DNA from: Nitrospirota bacterium
Lineage (GTDB): Bacteria; Nitrospirota; Nitrospiria; Nitrospirales; Nitrospiraceae
Length of the DNA: 64,000 nt
Direction: 5' to 3'
NCBI GenBank assembly: GCA_026387665.1
Contig: JAPLLG010000002.1
Location: forward strand, 1-64,000
Shown here piece after piece: positions 33,839-42,054 of this stretch. The notes below the pieces were generated by a model. It worked only from the letters and a program-made list of their open reading frames with translations, searched no databases and had not been told where the DNA came from. Every line of letters begins with the position of its first letter. The first letter of the stretch is position 1. A program made the translations under genes and the position numbers.

Positions 33839-34354
33839 GTGGCTGATCTCGTCATTCCTCAAGCAATCCTCGACGACATGGTAGCCCACGCGAGGGAACT
33901 CGATCCCTACGAATGCTGCGGGCTCCTGGCCGGAAGCCACGGCACTGTCACCCAGATCTATCGGATCAAGAACATCGTCGCGCTTGAGGGAGCAGAGAAA
34001 CTGTCGTCCTTCGACCCGGCAAAGGCTGCGCATCTGGAGCGGCTCTCACCGGCCGAACGGGCCGAGATTGCCTTTGTGATGGACATGGCTGACTTTTCCG
34101 CGGCCAAGAAGGACATTCGAAACAAGGGCCTGGATCTGCAAGTGGTCTACCATTCCCATCCACATGACCCGGCTCGCCCCTCCGTCACCGACATCAAGAT
34201 TGCCACGGACTACGAAGAGATCTGGCCGAAAATCAACCTGCCGATCCCGGCCTATCTGCTCGTGTCGCTCATGGATAAGTCGAAACCGGACATTCGCTGT
34301 TACTGGATCAAGGGCGGGACGGTCATGCCGACGCAAATCACCACAACCGCCTAG
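33839..34354 (+). CDS. JAMM/Mov34 metalloprotease (Mec/HcyD-like)
   Basis: 171 residues. Zinc protease site: E25 in YECCG, H105 and H107 in VYHSHPHDPARPSVTD, S115 and D118, the full E...HxHx7SxxD set. This is the class of small M67 proteases that release cysteine from CysO (Mec) or trim carrier C-termini (HcyD, QbsD). GTG 33839 follows the E1 stop by 5 nt. In this operon it could cleave an amino-acid-carrier adduct, the GGGR tail of the ThiS-like protein, or both. Confidence 0.9.
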   Translation: MADLVIPQAILDDMVAHARELDPYECCGLLAGSHGTVTQIYRIKNIVALEGAEKLSSFDPAKAAHLERLSPAERAEIAFVMDMADFSAAKKDIRNKGLDLQVVYHSHPHDPARPSVTDIKIATDYEEIWPKINLPIPAYLLVSLMDKSKPDIRCYWIKGGTVMPTQITTTA

Positions 34355-34386
34355 TGGCAGGCTGAAAACTTAGGCGAATTTCCAAT

Positions 34387-34415
34387 TTGTTTCCTCAATA
34401 CATGAATGCGATAAT
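34387..34415 (+). promoter_or_regulatory. candidate promoter for the exported small protein
   Basis: TTGTTT (34387-34392), 17 bp, GATAAT (34410-34415); GAAGGAG lies just before ATG 34452. Confidence 0.5.
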
Positions 34416-34451
34416 GCCCACCTGATCGATTTCACAGAAGGAGCGCTCGTC

Positions 34452-34790
34452 ATGCCACATTTGCGTACGACTCTTCTCACCGCCGCCTTCAGCTTCTTCC
34501 TCATCACCCTGACCGCTTCGCCAAGCTTCGCCGAAGACAAAAGCTTCTACAGCCCCATCATTTATGTCGATGCCGAAAACCACCGCATTCTGATTTCCAC
34601 GCTCGGATCGGTCTTTTACATCGATGTGCCGGAAGCCGCGCGGCCCCACATGGAAAAGCTGCAGGTCTCAAGCCTGGTAGACTTCGTCGTGGAAATGCGT
34701 GGCGAAGGACAGATGCCGGTGATCAAAACCTGGAAGGTCAAATCCGGGGAATCGGCCTGCATGTACTTCAATGGGAAAGAGTGCAAGTAG
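34452..34790 (+). CDS. exported hypothetical protein
   Basis: 112 residues: a signal peptide (LLTAAFSFFLITLTASPSFA) and a mature domain of about 85 residues. It is beta-rich and hydrophilic: SFYSPIIYVDAENHRILIST, VFYIDVPEAARPHMEKLQVS, and WKVKSGESACMYFNGKECK with two cysteines that may form a disulfide. No family recognised. A MITE-like element starts 22 nt after the stop. Confidence 0.65.
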   Translation: MPHLRTTLLTAAFSFFLITLTASPSFAEDKSFYSPIIYVDAENHRILISTLGSVFYIDVPEAARPHMEKLQVSSLVDFVVEMRGEGQMPVIKTWKVKSGESACMYFNGKECK

Positions 34791-34812
34791 GACTAGAAGA
34801 ATCCACCGCTAG

Positions 34813-34983
34813 GAAGTCTGCTCAAAAAGTCCGGCTGGCGAGGCTGCAGCCGATGGAAGCACCCGAGGCGTACCCTTCAGGCTACGTTGAGGATGCTTTC
34901 GAGGCGAGAACGACGCTTGGTGAAAGGCGCGTCTCGGCGCGCCAGGGGTGGGCGGGTGAGAAGAGAGGCTTTTTCAGCAGCCT
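34813..34983. mobile_element. MITE-like element (copy 2, enlarged)
   Basis: The left end AAGTCTGCTCAAAAAGTCC and right end GGCTTTTTCAGCAGCCT are inverted copies. The middle shares GCAGCCGATGGAAGCACC and GCTACGTTGAGGATGCTTTC with the 44685-44809 copy and has about 45 extra bp near the right end. The right end abuts the stop codon of the next minus-strand gene. No coding capacity. Confidence 0.78.
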
Positions 34984-35192
34984 CACTCGGAACTGCCGAG
35001 CATGTCGTCGATGAGCGGCCTGTTAATATCGGTACAGCCCATACAGATTGTATCGAACAGCGCTTCATGGTCAGCCACGAAATTCCTGGCGTCAGTTAAC
35101 TTCTCTTCCATAACCTCTCCATAGCAGGTCTCGCAGAGCATCATCAGCCCGCGAGAGACGGATACGGTTTTCCTGCCTGCACTTCCAGCCAT
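34983..35192 (-). CDS. small protein with two CxxC motifs
   Basis: 69 residues. Two CxxC pairs (MLCETCYGEV and ICMGCTD) could bind zinc. Start at 35192 or at the internal ATGs 35144/35141 is uncertain. The stop codon overlaps the end of the MITE-like element, so the last codon may have been set by insertion. No known family. Confidence 0.4.
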   Translation of the reverse strand: MAGSAGRKTVSVSRGLMMLCETCYGEVMEEKLTDARNFVADHEALFDTICMGCTDINRPLIDDMLGSSE

Positions 35193-35198
35193 TGTGAG

Positions 35199-35393
35199 CT
35201 ACACCGACCCTTTCTGCCTCGCCAGCCAAAAATCTTCGGCTTCGAGATCAATCTCACAGACGGGACATTCGTAAACCATTTCACCGGCCGGAAGCTGAAT
35301 TTCCGTCCGATCGATTCGTCCGCGGCAGACATGATAGAATCGCCCACGCGCGTCTTCATTGTCCAACGGATCGCTTTCGTAAATCAGCACCAT
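35199..35393 (-). CDS. small zinc-finger-like hypothetical protein
   Basis: 64 residues. It starts MVLIYESDPLDNEDARGRFY and has HVC plus a YECPVCEIDLEAEDFW segment, so up to three cysteines and a His are available for metal. Located 6 nt upstream of the two-CxxC gene; they form a pair. No recognised family. Confidence 0.5.
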   Translation of the reverse strand: MVLIYESDPLDNEDARGRFYHVCRGRIDRTEIQLPAGEMVYECPVCEIDLEAEDFWLARQKGSV

Positions 35394-35517
35394 CGCTCTA
35401 TCCCCCTCACGTGAAACTTAGTATACCGACGAGCACGATCCATCCGCAACGGCCTCTCATTCTTCACCCGTCGTTCGTGAAGCGTCGTTCGTCTCTCGTC
35501 CAAAAAAATGGCATATC

Positions 35518-35592
35518 GCGTATAGCTAATAGCGCATGGTCCGGAATGAAGAAGGGTATCTTTATTCCAGCTATAAGCTATTAGCCATACGC
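35518..35592. repeat. long inverted repeat in ABC exporter 3' spacer
   Basis: GCGTATAGCTAATAGC (35518-35533) pairs with GCTATTAGCCATACGC (35577-35592) with one mismatch; inside, CCGGAAT pairs with ATTCCAG. It sits 43 nt past the stop of the ABC exporter gene, so it may end that transcript. Flanking TTCGTGAAGCG sequence belongs to the TTTCACG family. Confidence 0.75.
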
Positions 35593-35634
35593 TCTTATCC
35601 CCAACGAGGTGCGCTTCACTAGAGACGCTTCACG

Positions 35635-37359
35635 TCAAACTTGGAACTGGGCTTCGTACAACCGCGAGTAGACTCCGCCTCGCCCAATTAAGGCCTCGTG
35701 CGTCCCGTCTTCGACGACATGACCGTGATCGACGACGATAATGCGGTCCACATCGTGGATCGTCGACAGCCGATGGGCGATGATAATCGTCGTCCGTCCC
35801 CTGGTCAGCTCATTGAGGGCTTCCCGAATCTTCACCTCGGTTTCGGTATCGATATTCGAGGTCGCCTCGTCGAACAGGACGATGGGAGGATCTTTCAGGA
35901 GGACCCGCGCGATCGACACCCGCTGTCTCTGCCCGACTGAAAGCTTGACGCCCCGCTCCCCGATCCAGGTGTCATAGCCCTCCGGCAGAGCCATGATGAA
36001 TTCATGAGCACGGGCGGCTTTAGCGGCGGCTTCCACCGCATCCTGTCCCGCCGACAGATTCCCATAGAGGATATTCTCGCGGACCGTGCCGTTAAATAAA
36101 AACGGCTCCTGTTGCACCAAGCCAATCTGGCTTCGCAGAAAGTCCAACGGAAGCTCACGGATATCGTATCCATCAATCGTAACCGATCCATCCGTCACAT
36201 CGTAGAATCTCGGAATCAGCTTGAGCGTCGTACTCTTTCCCGCTCCGCTCGGTCCGACCAACGCGACCCGCTCCCCGGCCTGCACGGCAATACAGATATC
36301 CATCAGAATCGGCACATCCGCCCGATAGTGGAACTTCACATGCTGAAAGGCCACTTCGCCCTTCAGCCGGTTCGGCGGCGTCGCCAGCCCGAGCCGGTCA
36401 TGCACGTCCGGTACGATATCGAGAATGTCGAACACTCGCTCGCTGGCCGCCAGAGCATGTTGCAACATGTGATTGACGGAATGAATTTGATTGATCGGCA
36501 CATAAAACAGAGCCGAATAGGATATGAACATTACGAGTTCGCCGACCGAAAGATGCTGTTGGAGGACTTCGGCGACTCCAAACCACAGCACCAACACCCC
36601 GCCCAAACTTCCGATCAGCGCCATGCCTGGCGAATAGAACGACCAAAGATACATCGCCTGCAGCGTCTCGTGGCGGCACCGGTCACTTTTTCGCCCGAAG
36701 CGTTCCTGTTCATAGGATTGCCGGTTGAACCCCATCGTCTCGCGAATGCCGGCCAGCGCATCCTGTAACAGCGCGTTGAGCTCGGCCGCTCCCTTGCGGA
36801 TGGCCTGGTAATGCCCATGCACCCGCTTGGTAAACTCGGCAGCCCCGAGCACCAGCAGCGGGATCGGCAGCAAGGCCAACAGAGCCAGCTTCCAATTGAG
36901 CCAGAAGAGAACCGTCATGATCCCGATGAGGGTGAGGCTGGCCGTAATGGTCTGCTCCAACCCATCGACAAAAATCCGCTGCATATGTTCGGTGTCGTTC
37001 AAGACCCGCGACATGATCTCGCCAGTCGGACGATTTTCGAAGAAGCTGATCGAGAGCCGTTGCAATGAGGAAAACACCTGCACGTGCAGATCGTGCACGA
37101 CTTGCTGTTCCAGCGAATTGTTCAGCCGAATGCGCATCGAACTGCAAAGATTACGAAGCAGATAGGCCGCCACCAGCCCGCCGAACACCCACGACAGCAG
37201 CTCCGTGCGATGGGCCTGAATCACCTCGTCAATCAGCACCTTGATGAGCCACGCAGGAATCAGTTCGAATGCCGTCGCCAAACCGGCAAAGAGAAACGTG
37301 CCCACCACCATGGACCGGTAGGGGCTGAGGTACTGAAGCACGCGCAGAAGGATTTTCAC
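35635..37359 (-). CDS. ABC exporter, fused membrane and ATPase domains (MsbA-like)
   Basis: 574 residues. Six transmembrane helices in residues 15-310 form the exporter domain, then an ATPase with Walker A GPSGAGKST, the Q loop GLVQQEPFLF, signature LSVGQRQRVSIAR, Walker B IVLFDEATSNID and the H loop AHRLST. Typical of MsbA/lipid A or multidrug half-transporters that act as homodimers. Substrate unknown. Located 23 nt downstream of def. Confidence 0.92.
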   Translation of the reverse strand: MKILLRVLQYLSPYRSMVVGTFLFAGLATAFELIPAWLIKVLIDEVIQAHRTELLSWVFGGLVAAYLLRNLCSSMRIRLNNSLEQQVVHDLHVQVFSSLQRLSISFFENRPTGEIMSRVLNDTEHMQRIFVDGLEQTITASLTLIGIMTVLFWLNWKLALLALLPIPLLVLGAAEFTKRVHGHYQAIRKGAAELNALLQDALAGIRETMGFNRQSYEQERFGRKSDRCRHETLQAMYLWSFYSPGMALIGSLGGVLVLWFGVAEVLQQHLSVGELVMFISYSALFYVPINQIHSVNHMLQHALAASERVFDILDIVPDVHDRLGLATPPNRLKGEVAFQHVKFHYRADVPILMDICIAVQAGERVALVGPSGAGKSTTLKLIPRFYDVTDGSVTIDGYDIRELPLDFLRSQIGLVQQEPFLFNGTVRENILYGNLSAGQDAVEAAAKAARAHEFIMALPEGYDTWIGERGVKLSVGQRQRVSIARVLLKDPPIVLFDEATSNIDTETEVKIREALNELTRGRTTIIIAHRLSTIHDVDRIIVVDHGHVVEDGTHEALIGRGGVYSRLYEAQFQV

Positions 37360-37382
37360 AGGGACGGTCTATTCACGGCGGG

Positions 37383-37919
37383 TTAAATGACCGGGGTCGA
37401 TTCTTTTTGCCAATAGCGACTGAACTCCGCGAGTTGCGTGAGCGTGGACATATCGGTCATCCGATCCACGAACAGCTTGCCGATCAGGTGATCCATCTCG
37501 TGCTGGATACAAACCGCATAGAGACCGGTCGCTTCGATATCGATCGACTTGCCGTCGCGATCCAGCGCCTGGACTCGCACCAGGGAGGGGCGCGTGACCT
37601 TCCCGCGCAAGCCGTCGACGCTCAGACAGCCTTCCCAGTTTTCTTCCTGCTGCGGACCATAGAACACGATCTTGGGATTGATGAGGACGGTATTGGGAAA
37701 GGCATCCTCGCCATCGCCCTCACAACCCAGGACCACCAATTGGATCGAGCGGGAAACCTGGGGCGAGGCCAACCCGATGCCAGGCTCATCCAGCATGGTT
37801 TCAAAGAGGTCGTCGATGAAGCGCTGCAGTTCTTTCGTGCGAATGTCGCGAGGGTCCACCTTCGCCGCCACCTGGCGGAGAATCGGGTTGCCGAGCTTTG
37901 CAATCGGGAGAATAGCCAT
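37383..37919 (-). CDS. def: peptide deformylase
   Basis: 178 residues with the three deformylase motifs: GIGLASPQ (G-x-G-L-A-x-x-Q), EGCLS with the metal-ligand Cys, and QHEMDHLIGKLF with the HEMDH metal site. Removes the N-formyl group from nascent proteins. First gene of a def-ABC exporter unit. Confidence 0.96.
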   Translation of the reverse strand: MAILPIAKLGNPILRQVAAKVDPRDIRTKELQRFIDDLFETMLDEPGIGLASPQVSRSIQLVVLGCEGDGEDAFPNTVLINPKIVFYGPQQEENWEGCLSVDGLRGKVTRPSLVRVQALDRDGKSIDIEATGLYAVCIQHEMDHLIGKLFVDRMTDMSTLTQLAEFSRYWQKESTPVI

Positions 37920-38033
37920 GAACCTTACCTATAGTCCTTCGAATGAGTCATGAAACGAACGGCGGGCTCTTAAAAATATAACACAGGGTTTTTCGCAGCC
38001 GCAAGGCGGAGGCCGACGAGAGAAGAGAGGAGG

Positions 38034-38096
38034 GTTCGACGTTTGCGGTTCGAAGTTTTTGGAACTTCAAACCCTGAACGTCGAACGTCGAACCGC
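38034..38096. repeat. inverted repeat, GTTCGACGTT type
   Basis: GTTCGACGTT (38034-38043) pairs with AACGTCGAAC (38077-38086), and GCGGTTCGA (38045-38053) with TCGAACCGC (38088-38096). Lies between def and the HEAT gene, 21 nt past the stop of the latter, and could be its terminator. Confidence 0.7.
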
Positions 38097-38116
38097 AGAC
38101 TTTGAATGACGCGCGG

Positions 38117-38920
38117 CTACCGCGAATGGGTTGACCGCTTCGGATCCGGCATTTCGAAACTATCCTTTTGGCCGTTCCACCATTCCGACCACTCGACTCC
38201 CCATTCTTGGCGGTCTTGCTTGCTTGAGGCCTCCCAATCGTGAAACTCCGTTTCATGCCTGGTCAGGATCCAGAGCGAATGAAGCGCTGAGAGGGCGACA
38301 AACCGTTCCTCGTCTGCCACCATCCCGATCAGCACCGGCACCACCGTCTTCTCTCTCACATAGCGGGCCTCGAATGCCGCAGTTTTCCGGATCGACGAAT
38401 TCGGATCCTTGGCCATGACCTCGATCGCCTCCACCACTTTGGCCGCATCCAATCGCACCGCCACCCGCAAGGCATGTTCCCGCACCCGGGGCACCTCGTT
38501 CGGCTCCTTGGCCGCTGCCACGAGGGCGGGGACGGCTGAAACCGCCTTCAACATCGAAATCGTTTCAATGACGTTGTATCGAATGCGCGGCCCCGACATC
38601 GTCAGCCCCTTGACCAGGACCGGCACGGCTGGCTCGCCCAGATGCACGAATTCTCCCATTGCCCAGAACTCTTGCTTGCCTTCGAGCAAGGGCAGCAGGG
38701 CCTCCGCCCGCTGCACCTCTTCAGGCGTCAAAGGCTTCGTATTCTGCGGGACTGATTCAGCCGGAAGATCTTGCCCCTTCGGAGGCATCTCGTAGGGCAT
38801 CTGGACCGGGACGACCCATGCCTTGACGACCGATTCAGCCCAAAGGGGTTGCGCCATACCCGCCAGCACCACCGACAAGACGATCCCCCAGACACCTGCA
38901 TATCGTAGTTGCACGGTCAT
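38117..38920 (-). CDS. exported HEAT-repeat protein
   Basis: 267 residues: a signal peptide ending around GMAQPLWA, a proline-rich linker, and HEAT/PBS-lyase-type helical repeats (about 90-230), visible as LGEPAVPVLVKGL, AVSAVPALVAAAKEP and REHALRVAVRLDAAKVVEAI. Probably a periplasmic scaffold or adaptor. The start overlaps the efflux pump stop by ATGA, so it is coupled with the RND operon and might stabilise or sense the complex. Confidence 0.8.
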   Translation of the reverse strand: MTVQLRYAGVWGIVLSVVLAGMAQPLWAESVVKAWVVPVQMPYEMPPKGQDLPAESVPQNTKPLTPEEVQRAEALLPLLEGKQEFWAMGEFVHLGEPAVPVLVKGLTMSGPRIRYNVIETISMLKAVSAVPALVAAAKEPNEVPRVREHALRVAVRLDAAKVVEAIEVMAKDPNSSIRKTAAFEARYVREKTVVPVLIGMVADEERFVALSALHSLWILTRHETEFHDWEASSKQDRQEWGVEWSEWWNGQKDSFEMPDPKRSTHSR

Positions 38921-41900
38921 CCCCTTTCCTCCTCTTCGCTGCTCTTCCGCTCACCGCGTCGATGGACAATTTCATAGAACACCGGCAAGACCACCAAAAT
39001 CAACACGGCTGCCGTCAGCATCCCCCCCACCACGACACGAGCCAGCGGCTTCTGGGCCTGCGATCCAATGCCGGTCGCGAGCGCGGCAGGCAGCAGGCCG
39101 ATGGCCGCGCCCAACGTCGCCATGAGGATCGGGCGCATCTGCACGTCGGCTCCCTTCCGAACCGCTTCCCGAAGGGTCAGCCCCGCAAGCCTGAAGTCTT
39201 CAATCCTGGAGATGAGCAAGACGCCTCCCAGGATCGCCACCCCCAGCGTCGAAATGACGCCGACTGCGGCTGAAATACTGAAATTCGTGTGCGTGGCCAT
39301 AAGGGAGAGCACCCCTCCCACCAACGCAAACGGCACAGTGCTCAACACCAAGAGGGCGTTCTTGAGCGAATCGAAGGTGGTGTACAAGAGAAATAAAATG
39401 ATCATCAGACTGATCGGCACCACCATCGCCAATCGTTTCTGTTCTTCTTTGAGCTGATCGTACTGACCGGCCCATTCCATCCGATACCGCTCAGGCAGGC
39501 TCACCTCCTTGACTAGGAGCGCTTGCGCCTCCTCGACCGTACTTTGGAGGTCACGATCCCGCACGCTGAACTTGATCGGAATATACCGTTCGTTGTTCTC
39601 GCGATAGATGATGAAGGCGCCGGTCTGCGTTGTGATCGTGGCGACCTGTTTTAATGGAATCCGTGCCCCATCCGGCGTACTGACCAGGATATTGCCGATC
39701 GCATCGACATCCTGTCGAAACTCCGGGAGAAACCGGACGACGAGATCGAACAACCGTTCCCCTTCATACACCTGGGTCACGGCCTGCCCTCCGACCGCCG
39801 CCTGCACGACGGCATTCACATCTGACACTTGCAGCCCGTAGCGCGCGCTCGCCTCGCGATCGACCTGGATCACCAGATTCGGTTGCCCCACAAGACGGAA
39901 GATCCCCAAATCTTTGACGCCATGAACCTTCCGCATGACATGCTCGATCTCGATGGCCTTCGCCTCCATCGTCTTCAGATCGGGACCGAAGAGCTTGATG
40001 GAATTCTCCCCCTTCACCCCCGACATGGCCTCTTCCACATTGTCCTGAATCACCTGAGAAAAATTGAAGATGACACCGGGAATGTCTTTCAGTCGTCCCT
40101 CGATCTCTTCGATCAGCGCATCCTTACTCAACCCGGGACGCCATTCCTTTTCCGGCTTGAGATTGGCCAGAAACTCGGCATTGAAGAAGCTCGTCGGGTC
40201 TGTGCCGTCATCCGGACGACCCAGCTGCGACACAATGGTCGTGACTTCCGGCGATTCGCGAAACAGCTTGCGAATCTCGCTCGTCAACTTCGCCGCCTGG
40301 TCGAAGGAAATATCCACGGGCATCGTGGCGCGCACCCAAAGATTCCCCTCTTCCAGCGCCGGCATGAACTCTCCGCCAATCGACTGCAGCGCCACGAAGG
40401 TCACGGCCAACAGCCCGACGCAGAAACTGACGACGGTCGAGCGATGGTCCAACGCCCAGGCCAAGACGGCATTGTAGGAGCGGCGAACCACCCGCACGAT
40501 CGCCGTATCCTCTTCGCTGATCGTACCCTTGAGCAAGAAGGAACAGAGCACGGGCGCCAAGGTAAACGCCATGAGCAGCGCGCCCAGCAAAGCAAATCCA
40601 TAGGTGATGGACATCGGCGCAAAAATTTTCCCTGGCACACCCGTCATCGTAAAAAGCGGAATGAACGCGACCACGATAATCGCCGTGGAGGAGAAAATCG
40701 GCTGTCCCACCTGCCGGGCCGCCCGCACGATCTGCTGATGGACCGTCAAGCCTTGGATCTTTCCATGCGCCAGATGGAAGAAGATGCTTTCTACCATGAT
40801 CAACGTGGCATCCACGATGATGCCGAAATCGATGGACCCGAGCGAAATCAAATTCGCCGACTGCCCAATGAGAACCATCATCGTAAAGGTAAAGAGCAAC
40901 GAGAGGGGAATGGTCAAAGCCACGATCAAGGCCGCGCGAAAATGCCCCAGGAACACGAACAAAATGATAAACACCAACACCATGCCGCTAATGAGAATGT
41001 CCGTGACCGTCTCTACCGTCGTATGAATCAAGGCTGTGCGGTCGTAGAAAGTTTTGACCTTGACCCCGGCCGGCAACTTCCAGGTATTGAGGTCCTCAAC
41101 TTTCCCTCGAACCTTCTCAAGGACATTGAGCGCCTTGTAACCCCGCTGGAGCAGAATGACGCCTTCGACGACATCGTCGCGATCATCGATGCCGACCTTG
41201 CCCAAACGGATCCGCGGACCCACAGCAACCGTCCCCAGCGTCTTGACGAAAATCGGCGTCCCCTCTTTTTCGGCCACCATGACGTTTTCGATATCTGCAA
41301 TCCCGTTGATGAGGCCGAGTCCGCGGATGTTGTAGTTCTGCGCGCCGATCGTCAGGTAATTGCCGCCGACATTGGCATTGCTATTGGTCAAGGCGGACAT
41401 CACTTGCGACAGACTGACGCCGTAGCTGATCAATCGTCCCGGATCGATATCGACATGGTACTCCTTGGTCGTGCCTCCGAACGCGGTCACGTCGATGACG
41501 CCGGGAATACGCCGGAACTCCCGACGGACCTGCCAATCCTGAATCGTTTTCAGGTCCATGAGGGTGGTCTCGCCAGCCCCCGTCAGCTCATACCGGTAAA
41601 TTTCCGCAATCGCCCACCAGGGCGACAGTGACGGAGCCGCCCCAGGAGGCAATTGCACCGAACCCAGTCGATTTAAGACTTCCTGACGGTCGCGAAAAAT
41701 TTCCGTATTGAAATCGAAATAGACCTTGATGTCGCTCAACCCGAAGATCGAGAGCGAGCGAATGTCCGTGAGGCCCGGCATGCCGTTGAGCGCGACTTCA
41801 ATGGGGATCGTGATTTGGCGTTCGATCTCTTCGGCCGACCAGCCCGGGTACTGGGTGATCAGCTCGACCATCGGCGGCGAGGGGTCTGGATAGGCGACGA

Positions 41901-42006
41901 TATCGAGGGTATGAAAGGCGTAGAGCCCGCCAAAAAAAAGCAGAAAGCCCAAGATGCAGACCATGACCCGCTGAACCAGCGAGAGCTCAACGATTCTGGC
42001 TAACAT
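38917..42006 (-). CDS. CusA/CzcA-type heavy-metal efflux RND pump
   Basis: 1029 residues, full-length RND with two six-helix halves and two large periplasmic loops. The first helix segment is preceded by LARIVELSLVQRVMV, the porter region has YPGWSAEEIERQITIPIEVALN, and helix 4 carries the proton-relay acid in DFGIIVDATLIMVE, the HME-type position. The methionine pair of CusA is not clearly readable, so the metal (Cu, Co, Zn, Cd or Ni) is uncertain. Encoded with adaptor and outer-membrane genes. Confidence 0.92.
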   Translation of the reverse strand: MLARIVELSLVQRVMVCILGFLLFFGGLYAFHTLDIVAYPDPSPPMVELITQYPGWSAEEIERQITIPIEVALNGMPGLTDIRSLSIFGLSDIKVYFDFNTEIFRDRQEVLNRLGSVQLPPGAAPSLSPWWAIAEIYRYELTGAGETTLMDLKTIQDWQVRREFRRIPGVIDVTAFGGTTKEYHVDIDPGRLISYGVSLSQVMSALTNSNANVGGNYLTIGAQNYNIRGLGLINGIADIENVMVAEKEGTPIFVKTLGTVAVGPRIRLGKVGIDDRDDVVEGVILLQRGYKALNVLEKVRGKVEDLNTWKLPAGVKVKTFYDRTALIHTTVETVTDILISGMVLVFIILFVFLGHFRAALIVALTIPLSLLFTFTMMVLIGQSANLISLGSIDFGIIVDATLIMVESIFFHLAHGKIQGLTVHQQIVRAARQVGQPIFSSTAIIVVAFIPLFTMTGVPGKIFAPMSITYGFALLGALLMAFTLAPVLCSFLLKGTISEEDTAIVRVVRRSYNAVLAWALDHRSTVVSFCVGLLAVTFVALQSIGGEFMPALEEGNLWVRATMPVDISFDQAAKLTSEIRKLFRESPEVTTIVSQLGRPDDGTDPTSFFNAEFLANLKPEKEWRPGLSKDALIEEIEGRLKDIPGVIFNFSQVIQDNVEEAMSGVKGENSIKLFGPDLKTMEAKAIEIEHVMRKVHGVKDLGIFRLVGQPNLVIQVDREASARYGLQVSDVNAVVQAAVGGQAVTQVYEGERLFDLVVRFLPEFRQDVDAIGNILVSTPDGARIPLKQVATITTQTGAFIIYRENNERYIPIKFSVRDRDLQSTVEEAQALLVKEVSLPERYRMEWAGQYDQLKEEQKRLAMVVPISLMIILFLLYTTFDSLKNALLVLSTVPFALVGGVLSLMATHTNFSISAAVGVISTLGVAILGGVLLISRIEDFRLAGLTLREAVRKGADVQMRPILMATLGAAIGLLPAALATGIGSQAQKPLARVVVGGMLTAAVLILVVLPVFYEIVHRRGERKSSEEEERG

Positions 42007-42054
42007 GGGGTACGATTACATTCCAATGTAAAGAAAGAGAACACCACGAGAGGA

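Noticed and set aside
39829-41631. A 600-codon open frame on the plus strand opposite the CusA/CzcA gene
   Set aside because: It is rich in Arg, His, Gln and Asp with no motif, and lies wholly opposite a well-conserved pump; an antisense shadow of GC-rich coding.
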